This document shows, piece by piece, positions 33,956-41,968 of a DNA stretch of 64,000 bases. A program made the position numbers and the translations under genes. The notes below the pieces were generated by a model, which worked only from the letters and a program-made list of their open reading frames with translations, searched no databases and was not told where the DNA came from. The DNA comes from Microtetraspora sp. NBRC 13810 (GTDB lineage Bacteria; Actinomycetota; Actinomycetes; Streptosporangiales; Streptosporangiaceae), in contig NZ_BSRQ01000019.1 of the NCBI RefSeq assembly GCF_030268685.1, positions 62,001 through 126,000 on the forward strand, read 5' to 3'. Every line of letters begins with the position of its first letter. Within the stretch, counting starts at the first letter, position 1.

Positions 33956-35607
33956 ACGACATCGTGGCAGGCATCCTGGACACCGCCCGCCGAACCCCGC
34001 ACGCCACCGCCGTCATCGACGCCCGCGGCCGCACCCTCACCTACGAAGCCCTCCACCGCCGCGTCCTCAGCGTCCTCCCCGTCCTGTCGTCCTCCCTGGC
34101 GGAGGACCCGTCCTCCCTAGCGGGGTCCGCGTCCGGCTCCCCGGCGGAGCACGCGTCCGGCGGGTCCGCGTCCGGCGGGGATGCCGCCGTCGGGGATGCT
34201 GTCGCCCGGGATGCCGCCGTCGGGGATGGCGTCGTCCGGGATGCCCTCGTCGGGGATGGTGGTCGCGGGGTGTTGTTCGCGGTGCGGCCGGGGGTGGATG
34301 CCGTGGTGCTGGCGCTGGCCGCGGTGGGGGCCGGGGGGATGCTGATGCTGGCGGAGCCGGGGGTGGCGCCGGAGGTCTTCGCGGGACGGCTGGCGGCCAC
34401 CCGGCCCAGGTGGGTGATCGCCGAGTCGGCGCTCTACCTGCTCAGCGGGCCGCTGCACGCACCGGCCCGCCGTACCGGCCTGCTGCTGCCGCGCCTCGGC
34501 GACCCGCTGCCCGGCCACCCGGTACGGCACCTGCACACCGGCCGCCGCCTCCCCGGCGTCCCCCGGCACGCCCTCTCGCTGCGCCGCCTGCTACGCCACG
34601 CCCCCGCCCCCGCGCATACCGCGTCGGCCGGCGGCGACCACCCGGCGGTGGTGGTCTTCACGTCCGGCACAACCGGGCGGCCGAAGGGGGTCGTGCACAC
34701 GCGCGGGTCGCTGGCGCGGGGGCTCGCGATGTTCGGCGAGGCGTTCCCGCTCGGGCCCGGCGACGTCGTGCACACCGACCAGCTCATGCTGGGGCTGCCC
34801 GCGCTGACGGCGGGGGCCACGTGGTCGCTCCCCGGCCGGGCCGCCCGCTTCGCCGGGGAACTGGCCGAACGGCGGGCGACCCACACGTTCTGCGTGCCGG
34901 TCCGGCTCGACGCCCTGCTGAGAAGGTCGCCCCGGCTCCCGGACACCCTGCGCCACCTGCTGCTCGGCGCCGCGCCCGCGCCGCCCGCCGTACTGCGCCG
35001 CGCGCTCGCGGCGGCCCCCGGCGCCCGCGTGACGTCGGTGTACGCCATGACGGAGGCGCTGCCGATCGCGGTCGCCTCGGCGCAGGACAAGCTGGCCTGC
35101 CCGGACGGCGACCTGCTGGGCGCCCCGCTGCCCGGCGTCGGCGTGCGGATCGCCGACGACGGCGAACTGTTCGTCTCCGGACCGCACCTCGCGCTCGGCT
35201 ACCTCGGCGAGCCCGCGGTGACCGAGGTCGCGACCGGCGACCTCGTCCGGCTGGACGGCCGGGGACGCCTGGTGCTCCTCGGCAGGAAGAAGGACATGAT
35301 CCTGCGGGACGGCGTCAACATCTACCCCGGCCTCTACGAACCCGCGATCGCCGCCCTGCCCGGCGTGGCCGAGGCCGCGATCGTCGGCCTGGCGGACCCG
35401 GAAACCGGGGACGAGGAGGTCGTGCTCGCCGTGGTGCCCGCGCCCGGCTTCGACGAGGCCCGCCTGCGCAAAGCGCTCCCGGACATCGTGGACGCGGGCG
35501 CCCTCCCGGACCGGGTGGCGGCGCTCCCCGCCCTCCCCCGGTCCGGCCGGGCCGACAAACTGGACCGCGCCGCCCTCCGCACCCTCGTAGGCCCCGGCCC
35601 GTCCTGA
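33952..35607 (+). CDS. OleC-like AMP-dependent ligase (possible beta-lactone synthetase)
   Basis: The 551-residue product belongs to the adenylate-forming superfamily. The phosphate loop is VVFTSGTTGRPKGVV, the central motif AMTEALPIAVAS, then GDLVRLDGRGRLVLLGRKKDMI and a C-terminal lysine region SGRADKLDR. The ATEALP-type motif is characteristic of OleC, which closes beta-hydroxy acids to beta-lactones, whereas acyl-CoA ligases usually have YGxTE. Residues about 45-106 hold Ala/Gly/Asp-rich repeats (34180-34269) not expected in the family, in the N-terminal subdomain. Start and stop of neighbours overlap, so it is fully in the operon. Confidence 0.85.
   Translation: MNDIVAGILDTARRTPHATAVIDARGRTLTYEALHRRVLSVLPVLSSSLAEDPSSLAGSASGSPAEHASGGSASGGDAAVGDAVARDAAVGDGVVRDALVGDGGRGVLFAVRPGVDAVVLALAAVGAGGMLMLAEPGVAPEVFAGRLAATRPRWVIAESALYLLSGPLHAPARRTGLLLPRLGDPLPGHPVRHLHTGRRLPGVPRHALSLRRLLRHAPAPAHTASAGGDHPAVVVFTSGTTGRPKGVVHTRGSLARGLAMFGEAFPLGPGDVVHTDQLMLGLPALTAGATWSLPGRAARFAGELAERRATHTFCVPVRLDALLRRSPRLPDTLRHLLLGAAPAPPAVLRRALAAAPGARVTSVYAMTEALPIAVASAQDKLACPDGDLLGAPLPGVGVRIADDGELFVSGPHLALGYLGEPAVTEVATGDLVRLDGRGRLVLLGRKKDMILRDGVNIYPGLYEPAIAALPGVAEAAIVGLADPETGDEEVVLAVVPAPGFDEARLRKALPDIVDAGALPDRVAALPALPRSGRADKLDRAALRTLVGPGPS
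34180..34269 (+). repeat. Three 30-bp tandem repeats within the ligase gene
   Basis: Units start at 34180, 34210 and 34240 and encode DAAVGDAVAR, DAAVGDGVVR and DALVGDGGRG. They are in frame, so the ligase stays open. Upstream sequence (about 34090-34170) is also repetitive. The block inserts about 60 low-complexity residues in an enzyme family that normally lacks them. Confidence 0.85.
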
Positions 35608-35790
35608 CGGGCGGGCACGGAACACCGGCCGACGCGAGACACCGGCGAACGCGGGCCCCGGCGAGCACGGAACATCGGCGGGCACGAGACACCGGCAGGC
35701 ACGGAACACCGGCAGGCATGGGGCGCCGGTAGGTGCGAGACGCCCGGCGGGCGGGGGTGAGGTGCCGGGGCGGGGTGTGGAGAGGAGGGG

Positions 35791-36711
35791 GTGAGGCGGG
35801 TGGCGGTGATGCGGGTGGCGGTGACCGGTGCGTCCGGGTTCGTGGGCGGGGCGGTGTGCCGGGCGGCCCGGGAGGCCGGTTGGGAGGTGCACGGGTTCGG
35901 GCGGACCCGGACCGGCGGGGGCCTGCGCTCCTGGGACATCACCCGCCCCGCGCCACCCGGCCTGCCCGAGGTGGACGCCGTGATCCACTGCGCGGGCGGG
36001 GTCACCGACTGGGGCCGCCCCGAGGCGATCTGGGCGGCCAACGTGACCGGCACCCGCAACGTCGCCGCCGCCTTCCCCGGCGCCCGGTTCGTGCACGTCA
36101 GCACGGCCAGCGTCTACGACCCGTTCCGGCCGACCGTCCGGGCCACGGAGGAGGAGGCGCCGGTCACCCGGTACGTCAACGCCTACGGCGCCTCGAAGGC
36201 GGCGGCCGAACGCCTGGTCGCCGGCCGGGCCGTCGTGCTGCGCCCGCACGCGGTCTACGGACCCGGCGACACCACGCTGCTGCCCCGCGTCCTCGGCGCG
36301 GTACGCGGCCGGCGCCTGCTCGCCGTGGGCGACGGCCGCCAGCTCCTCAGCCTCACCTCGGTGGGCAACCTGGCGCGGGCGTGCCTGCTGGCCGCCGCGG
36401 GACCGGTCGCATCGGGCGTGTTCAACGTCACCGACGCGGAACCGGTCGTCCTGGACGACGCCCTGCGCGCGATCCTGCGGGAAAGGGGCGTCCCCGCCGA
36501 GCCGTACTACCTCCCGCCGCGTCTCGCCACCTCCCTCGCCGCCGTCGCCGAGACCGCCTTCCGCCTGCTGGCCAGCCCCCGCCCGCCCCGCCTGACCAGG
36601 TACGCCGCCGGCCACCTGGCCGTGGAACGCACCCTGGACATCTCGGCCGCCCGCCGCCTCCTCGGCTACCGTCCGGCCCCGACCTCCTTCACCGGCGCCG
36701 CATCCTGGTGA
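35791..36711 (+). CDS. OleD-like NAD(P)-dependent epimerase/dehydratase-family reductase
   Basis: This protein of up to 306 residues is in the extended short-chain dehydrogenase family. The dinucleotide motif TGASGFVGG is near the N-terminus, HVSTASVYD supplies the catalytic Ser region and YGASKAAAE the Tyr-Lys pair. OleD enzymes of this family reduce the beta-keto acid made by OleA to a beta-hydroxy acid, which OleC then closes. It is about 180 bp after the ligase. The GTG at 35791 follows an AGAGGAGGGG run directly, so 35800 or the ATG at 35809 are possible true starts; a 15-bp duplication (GCGGGTGGCGGTGAT type) covers them. Confidence 0.85.
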   Translation: MRRVAVMRVAVTGASGFVGGAVCRAAREAGWEVHGFGRTRTGGGLRSWDITRPAPPGLPEVDAVIHCAGGVTDWGRPEAIWAANVTGTRNVAAAFPGARFVHVSTASVYDPFRPTVRATEEEAPVTRYVNAYGASKAAAERLVAGRAVVLRPHAVYGPGDTTLLPRVLGAVRGRRLLAVGDGRQLLSLTSVGNLARACLLAAAGPVASGVFNVTDAEPVVLDDALRAILRERGVPAEPYYLPPRLATSLAAVAETAFRLLASPRPPRLTRYAAGHLAVERTLDISAARRLLGYRPAPTSFTGAASW

Positions 36712-36793
36712 CCGACGCCGCTCCGATGATCGACGCCTCCCCCTCGTTCCGTGACATCTCTGTCACAATGGGTGGTCAAAACGGGGGAGTTCG

Positions 36794-38176
36794 ATGGCGA
36801 TCGGGGGCAGGCGCTTCGACTGGGCGGCGAGCATCGTGCTCACGCTCGGCTCCGCCGTGTTCTGGGGGCTGGCGCATCTCGCCACCTGGCGGCGGACGAC
36901 CGGGCTGCTGCTGCTCGGCGCCGAGACGTTCCTCGTCCTCACCGGCTACCTGCTGGTCACCCGTTTCCAGATGCGGCTGCTCGCGCTCGCCGTACAGCCG
37001 GGGTGGCTGACCGCGCTGTCGATCGGGCTGCTCGTGCTCGGCGCGGCCTGGGCTGCGATCATCATCCGGTCCTACACGCTGGTCCGGCCGGCGGGCCGGT
37101 CCGGGCGGGCCAGGGCCGCCGGGGCGGTGCTGGCCGGGCTGTTGTGCGTGGCGGTCATGACCCCCCTGGCGTACGCGGCCCGGATGGCGCACGTCTCGCG
37201 TGACCTGGTGCTCAGCATCTTCGGCACCGGCACGGCGCCCACCGGCCCGTGGGAGGGCGAGCGCCGGGTTAACGTGCTGCTCCTCGGCGGCGACTCCGCC
37301 CCCAACCGGTACGGCGTGCGCACCGACAGCATCACCCTGGCCACCATCGACGTGCGGACCGGCCGGACCGTGCTGTTCGGCCTGCCGCGCAACCTCCAGC
37401 GAATCCCGCTCCCGGAGGGCCCGGCCCGCGACCGCTTCCCCTACGGCTTCACCGGCGACCCGCCCGCCTCCCCCGGCATCATCAACGAGTTGTTCCAGTA
37501 CGCCGAGGACCACCCCGAGATCGTGCCGCACGCCCCCGCGGGCAGCCGCGGCCCCACGCTCCTCAAGGAGACGGTCGCCGGCATCCTCGGCCTCCCCGTG
37601 CACTACTACGCGCTGGTCGACATGAAGGGCTTCGCCGCGCTCATCGACGCCATCGGCGGCGTGACCGTCACCGTGAAGTCCCCCATCGTGTACGGCAGGC
37701 AGCACGAGGGCTACATCCCGGCGGGCACCCGCAAACTGTCCGGCGAGGCGGCGCTGTGGTTCGGCAGGTCCCGCACCGACAGCGACGACTACTCCCGGAT
37801 GTCCCGGCAGAAGTGCCTGCTGCACGCGGTCGCCCGGCAGGCGGACCCGGCCACCCTGCTCAGGAGCTTCGACCGCCTGGCCGGCGCCGCCGAGCAGGCC
37901 GTCTCCTCCGACATCCCGCCGAGCCTGCTGCCCCACCTCATCGAGCTGTCCGGCAAGGTGCGCGGCTCGCACATCACCAGCCTGCAGTTCGTGCCACCCC
38001 TGATCAACACCGCCGACCCCGACTACGACCTCATCAGGCGCAAGGTCACCGAGACCCTCAGCAAGCCCCACCACACCCCACGCCCCACCGCATCCCCAAC
38101 CCCCACCCCGACGGCCACCACCACCGCCACGGCCGCCCCTCCCGGCCCGCTCTCCCTGGACACCACCTGCGAGTAG
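36794..38176 (+). CDS. LytR-CpsA-Psr (LCP) family wall-polymer ligase
   Basis: The 460-residue product has four hydrophobic helices in the first 135 residues (for example GLLLLGAETFLVLTGYLLV and AAGAVLAGLLCVAVMTPLAY) and then the LCP domain outside the membrane. The domain motifs are VNVLLLGGDSAPNRYGVRTDSITLA, FGLPRNLQRIPL, YYALVDMKGFAALIDAIGGV and WFGRSRTDSDDYSRMSRQ, including the Arg and Asp residues that bind the polyprenyl pyrophosphate. LCP enzymes attach teichoic acid or other glycopolymers to peptidoglycan. The tail is Pro/Thr-rich with a final Cys. Four helices is more than the usual one. Confidence 0.93.
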   Translation: MAIGGRRFDWAASIVLTLGSAVFWGLAHLATWRRTTGLLLLGAETFLVLTGYLLVTRFQMRLLALAVQPGWLTALSIGLLVLGAAWAAIIIRSYTLVRPAGRSGRARAAGAVLAGLLCVAVMTPLAYAARMAHVSRDLVLSIFGTGTAPTGPWEGERRVNVLLLGGDSAPNRYGVRTDSITLATIDVRTGRTVLFGLPRNLQRIPLPEGPARDRFPYGFTGDPPASPGIINELFQYAEDHPEIVPHAPAGSRGPTLLKETVAGILGLPVHYYALVDMKGFAALIDAIGGVTVTVKSPIVYGRQHEGYIPAGTRKLSGEAALWFGRSRTDSDDYSRMSRQKCLLHAVARQADPATLLRSFDRLAGAAEQAVSSDIPPSLLPHLIELSGKVRGSHITSLQFVPPLINTADPDYDLIRRKVTETLSKPHHTPRPTASPTPTPTATTTATAAPPGPLSLDTTCE

Positions 38177-38279
38177 CCCGCCCGCCGCGACGGGCGACGA
38201 TCTCTCCATGCCCGAGGTTCGGCATGCCCGAGGCCGACCGGGACCGGCACCCGGCCCGCTCGCCCGCTCGCCCGCCCGA

Positions 38280-38311
38280 ATCGCCTGATCGCCTGATCGC
38301 CTGATCGCCTG
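38280..38311. repeat. Four perfect copies of an 8-bp repeat
   Basis: ATCGCCTG is repeated head to tail four times in the non-coding gap after the LCP gene, following a CGCCCGCT-rich stretch. Such simple repeats probably arise by slippage. Confidence 0.9.
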
Positions 38312-38380
38312 AAACGCTCCCCGCGGGCACCCGCGCCCCCTCGACACCCCCGTTTCCCGCTTATCCCGGCGGGAGCGGGG

Positions 38381-38429
38381 TTGACATGGCATCATGAGGC
38401 AGCGACAGTAATAATGGTTTTCATAATCA
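38381..38429 (+). promoter_or_regulatory. Promoter region with 21-bp AT-rich inverted repeat, metalloregulator-like
   Basis: A perfect -35 hexamer TTGACA (38381-38386) is followed by AT-rich sequence ending just before the MinD-like gene. TAATAATG-GTTTT-CATAATCA at 38409-38429 is a 21-bp imperfect inverted repeat (6 of 8 pairs). GGTTTTCAT resembles half of actinobacterial Zur boxes as I remember them. No -10 at ideal spacing is clear (TAATAA at 38409 is 22 nt away). Such AT-rich sequence is exceptional in this window. Confidence 0.4.
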
Positions 38430-38431
38430 AG

Positions 38432-39424
38432 ATGGGATCGGGAGTGAGAGTAGCCTTCGTTGGCAAGGGTGGCAGCGGCAAGACGACTCTGTCGGCGCTG
38501 TTCTCCAGGTTCGTGGCAGGCCACGGCGGGCCGGTCGTCGCGATCGACGCCGACATCAACCAGCACCTGGGCATGATCCTCGGGGTCGAGGAGCCGGAGA
38601 TGCCCCGACCGCTGGGCACGCATCTCGCGGAGATCAAGAGCTATCTGCGCGGCGACAACCCGCGCATCGCCTCGGCCGAGGCGATGGTCAAGACCACGCC
38701 GCCGGGGCGCGGCTCCCGGCTGCTCCGGCTCGACCTGCCGACCGATCCGATCCACGAGCGCTTCGCGATCACCACGCCGCAGGGTCCCGGGCTCATGGTC
38801 ACCGGCCCGTTCGACGAGAGCGACCTCGGCGTGGCCTGCTACCACTCCAAGGTGGGCGCGGTGGAGCTCTACCTCAACCACCTGGTGGACGGCGCCGGCG
38901 AATACGTGGTGGTGGACATGACGGCGGGCGCCGACTCCTTCGCCTCCGGCCTGTTCACCCGGTTCGACCTGACGTTCCTGGTGGCCGAGCCGAGCCGGCA
39001 GGGCGTGAGCGTCTACCGTCAGTACCGCGACTACGCGGCGGAGTTCGACGTGCCGATCGCGGTGGTCGGCAACAAGGTGCACGGCGAGGACGACGTGGCG
39101 TTCCTGCGCGCGCACGTCGGCGACGACCTGCTCACCTGGTTCGGGCACAGCCGGGCCGTGCGCGCTCTGGAGCAGGGCAGGCCGTTCGCGCTCGGCGACC
39201 TGGAGCGGCCCAACCTGGACGCGCTCGCCGTGCTGCTGCGGCACCTCGACGGGCAGCCGAAGGACTGGGCGCGGTTCGGCAGGCAGGCCGTGGAGTTCCA
39301 CCTGCGCAACGCGGCGGCCTGGGCCAACCGCGCGACCGGCCAGGACCTCGCCACCCAGGTGGACCCGGACTTCACCTTCGGCCCGGCGGCCCTCGGCCTC
39401 CAGCACGCGAGTGTCGCGCCCTAG
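38432..39424 (+). CDS. CooC/MinD-like P-loop ATPase
   Basis: The frame can start at ATG 38432 (330 residues) or GTG 38444. It opens with VRVAFVGKGGSGKTTLSALF, the deviant Walker A of the MinD/CooC group, and then AIDADINQHLG (switch I region). Next come VVVDMTAGADSF (Walker B) and VVGNKVHGEDD (nucleotide-base recognition). CooC members help load nickel into metalloenzymes; no such enzyme gene is nearby. The AT-rich operator-like repeat directly before it hints at metal control. It is paired with the small gene 65 bp downstream. Confidence 0.85.
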   Translation: MGSGVRVAFVGKGGSGKTTLSALFSRFVAGHGGPVVAIDADINQHLGMILGVEEPEMPRPLGTHLAEIKSYLRGDNPRIASAEAMVKTTPPGRGSRLLRLDLPTDPIHERFAITTPQGPGLMVTGPFDESDLGVACYHSKVGAVELYLNHLVDGAGEYVVVDMTAGADSFASGLFTRFDLTFLVAEPSRQGVSVYRQYRDYAAEFDVPIAVVGNKVHGEDDVAFLRAHVGDDLLTWFGHSRAVRALEQGRPFALGDLERPNLDALAVLLRHLDGQPKDWARFGRQAVEFHLRNAAAWANRATGQDLATQVDPDFTFGPAALGLQHASVAP

Positions 39425-39489
39425 CCAATGGAGTGACCGGCCGGTTCTGCCTAGCGTCGATGAGATCCCCTTCGAGAGGAGAATGCAGC

Positions 39490-39876
39490 ATGTCGCTGAC
39501 CGTTCCCAACAGTCTGCTCGAACAGGCCAGGGCGGGTGAGGTGGCGGACGCGGCGTTCGTCGCCTGCGTGCGGGACTCGCTGCCCTACGCGTGGTCGCTG
39601 ATCAGCGAGCTGGCCGAGCAGCGGAACGCCACCGGTGCCGCCTTCGCCGACAACCAGACCCCGCCGCCGGACGAGGAGGCCCGGGGCCAGCTGCTGCGCT
39701 GCCTGGCCAGCGACGCCATGCGCGGCGCGCTGGAGCGGCACTTCGGGATGCGTCTCGCGTTCCAGAACTGCCACCGGGTCGCCGTCTTCGACCCCACGGC
39801 CACCGAGGCGCTGCGCGACTTCGTCACCCCGCGCGCGCAGATTCTCAACCAGCGGCCGGAGTTCGTCGACTGCTGA
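39490..39876 (+). CDS. Conserved small soluble protein, unknown function
   Basis: The ATG at 39490 follows GAGAGGAGAA and gives 128 residues. The sequence begins SLTVPNSLLEQARAGEVADAAFVACVRDSLPYAWSLI and later has FADNQTPPPDEEARGQLLRCL and FGMRLAFQNCHRVAVF. I know this pattern as a widely conserved actinomycete protein of unknown role. No membrane span or catalytic motif is seen. It follows the CooC/MinD-like gene and may be its partner. Confidence 0.8.
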   Translation: MSLTVPNSLLEQARAGEVADAAFVACVRDSLPYAWSLISELAEQRNATGAAFADNQTPPPDEEARGQLLRCLASDAMRGALERHFGMRLAFQNCHRVAVFDPTATEALRDFVTPRAQILNQRPEFVDC

Positions 39877-40000
39877 CATCTCCCGGCCTCGGGAGCCGGG
39901 CCACGGTCGCCAGGGTGCGGGCACGCCAGCCCGCACCCTTCGCCGTCGTAGGGCGGCCAAGATAACCCTGATCCTCATTCAACCGGACAGCGGCAATGCT

Positions 40001-40028
40001 TTGATGACTTAAGGTATTTTCATAGCAT
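40001..40028 (+). promoter_or_regulatory. Likely sigma-70-type promoter
   Basis: TTGATG (40001-40006) and TAGCAT (40023-40028) are separated by 16 nt in an AT-rich pocket, 23 bp before the start of the 637-residue protein. A CATTTTCAGGGG stretch then supplies a strong RBS. Confidence 0.4.
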
Positions 40029-40050
40029 TTTCAGGGGAAGTGTCCGAAAC

Positions 40051-41964
40051 ATGATGGTTTCTTCCCTGCCCTCGATGCGAATAGGCGAATTCGGCATCGG
40101 CCCGGGAACCCTGCAGAACGTGGCGTTGCACCACATTCTCGACGGCGTTCACCAGCTCCACATCAGGCTGGCCGAAGGCACCCACGCCGGCGAGAGCATG
40201 TACCGGGAGCCGCACGGTTTCACGCTTCCCGCATATCGCGGGAACGGCGACCTGGCCGCCATGATCCTGCGCGATCTGGAACCGATCAGCACCCGTTTCG
40301 CGGAGGCCGCGCAATTCCGCGAGGCGGTCATCCCGCTGGTAACCGATATTTCCGGCGGTGACCGGCTTACCGATATATGGCGCGCCTACCAGGCATTCCT
40401 CGACCTCGTCCACCGGCACGTCATGCCACTCGCCGGTGAGAACGGCATGGCGCGCGTGGCCGCCGGTCCCGACCGGCTGCACGTGGTCCTCTCGGTGCCC
40501 GCCTGGCGGCCGGACGGGCGGCACGGCGGCCACGCAGGCGGACCGGTCGCCGAACTCACCCCCGCCGACTACCTCGACTCGATCACCTACCTGCTGGAGA
40601 GCCGCCGCCGCTGTCCGGGCGGGCCGACCAGGAACGAGATGGTCGCGGTGCGGATCGCCTACCACCTCATCGCACGAGGCTGGAGCCCGCGCCGGCCGTA
40701 CAGGGCGTGGGGCGCCTCCGGGTTCCGGGACCGGCAGACCTACCTGGCGGTGGCCGACCCGGGGCCGGGACATCTGCGGTGCACCACGGCCGACGCGGCC
40801 AACCTGGCCGGGGCGGCGGTGCACGTCGAGCGGCCGGCGGCGGACGCGGCGGACCCCTACCGCATCCCCGCGCTGAAGACCGTGGCCAGAGTACGGCTGC
40901 ACACCGGCGCCGACGCCCCGTGCTCCTGCCATGTCGGCCGGCCGATGTTCGCGGGCGACGCCGCCGCGTCGATGGCGGAGGGCGTCCGGCTGATGAACGG
41001 CGTGTGCGGGCTGATCTTCAACGAGGGGCTCGCCGAGTGCAAGGTCGTCATCGAGGGGATGACGGTGCTCCAGGCGATCGGCTTCATGCGGGCCGTCGCC
41101 GCGCACGTGCGCCGGGACCCGCTCCGGCAGCTCCTTTCCGCCTCCGTCAACCTGAACACCCCGCTGCTCGACGACCGCCCGGCCACCCGCGAGCGCAACG
41201 ACGGCCGGCCCGTCCTGGTCGCCGACCGGTACGCCGTGGGGATGCTGGCCGTGGAGATGATCCGGGCGGGCCGGTTCGACAAGGTCGTCTGGGACGGGAC
41301 GGGAGGCGACCGGCCGGAGCAGTGCGTGCTGGAACAGCTCACCCACGAGGAGGCGGTCCGGCTGGTCCACCGGGCGCACGAGGCCGGGCTGCCCGCCTGC
41401 TTCGCCGCCGGGATCGGCCCCGAGCACGTGCCGCTCGCCGTACGCACCGGCGTGGACGGGGCCGTCGTCGGCGGGCTCGTCCGCTACACGGACACCCCGC
41501 CGTTCGTCGAGGAGGAGATCGCCGGGCTGCTGCGGCTGCGCGACCGGGCCGCCGCCTCGGTGCCCGGCCGGGCGGCGGGCCTGCTCGCCCGGCTCGACCG
41601 GATGCGTTACGAGGGCTCGATCACCCCGGCGGACGACATCCTGCGCGAGCGGCTGTTCACCGCCGTGGCCGCCTCGGACGAGGACGCCATGCGCGAACTG
41701 GTGGACGTCATGCGGCACGTCACCGCGCTGCCGCCGGACGGGGACCACACCCTGATCTGCTCGGCCGTCCGGCTCATCGGCGCGGGGCACGGCAGCCGGG
41801 CCGCGCACGTCTTCGGCGAGTCGTGGGACACCCGCCTGGGCGGCCTGACCGAGCTGGTCGCCGAGCGTGACCTCGCCATCCTGGCCGCGGAACTGCGGAC
41901 CATCTGCGAGGCCGCCGAGCCCGTGCCGGAACGCCGCGGTCCCGGCGCCGCCCTGAACGTGTGA
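40051..41964 (+). CDS. Unknown 637-residue soluble protein, possibly with a TIM-barrel-like part
   Basis: I do not recognise this protein. The N-terminal 150 residues start SLPSMRIGEFGIGPGTLQNVALHHILDGVHQLHIRL. Residues about 300-480 contain CSCHVGRPMFAGDAAASMAEG, SVNLNTPLLDDRPATRERNDG and AGIGPEHVPLAVRTGVDGAVVGG. The last stretch looks like the phosphate-binding end of a TIM barrel. No signal peptide or membrane helix is seen. The DNA at the start is less GC-rich than around it and has its own promoter (40001-40028). It is a single gene between the ATPase pair and a convergent permease, whose stop is 4 bp away. Confidence 0.8.
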   Translation: MMVSSLPSMRIGEFGIGPGTLQNVALHHILDGVHQLHIRLAEGTHAGESMYREPHGFTLPAYRGNGDLAAMILRDLEPISTRFAEAAQFREAVIPLVTDISGGDRLTDIWRAYQAFLDLVHRHVMPLAGENGMARVAAGPDRLHVVLSVPAWRPDGRHGGHAGGPVAELTPADYLDSITYLLESRRRCPGGPTRNEMVAVRIAYHLIARGWSPRRPYRAWGASGFRDRQTYLAVADPGPGHLRCTTADAANLAGAAVHVERPAADAADPYRIPALKTVARVRLHTGADAPCSCHVGRPMFAGDAAASMAEGVRLMNGVCGLIFNEGLAECKVVIEGMTVLQAIGFMRAVAAHVRRDPLRQLLSASVNLNTPLLDDRPATRERNDGRPVLVADRYAVGMLAVEMIRAGRFDKVVWDGTGGDRPEQCVLEQLTHEEAVRLVHRAHEAGLPACFAAGIGPEHVPLAVRTGVDGAVVGGLVRYTDTPPFVEEEIAGLLRLRDRAAASVPGRAAGLLARLDRMRYEGSITPADDILRERLFTAVAASDEDAMRELVDVMRHVTALPPDGDHTLICSAVRLIGAGHGSRAAHVFGESWDTRLGGLTELVAERDLAILAAELRTICEAAEPVPERRGPGAALNV

Positions 41965-41968
41965 CCGG

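Noticed and set aside
38280-38311. The four ATCGCCTG repeats as iterons of a replication origin
   Set aside because: The unit is too short, no Rep gene is nearby, and the context is an ordinary intergenic gap.
36776-39406. Long minus-strand open frame opposite the LCP and CooC-like genes
   Set aside because: The plus-strand genes carry clear family motifs; the antisense product is Arg/Gly/His-rich and has no family features.
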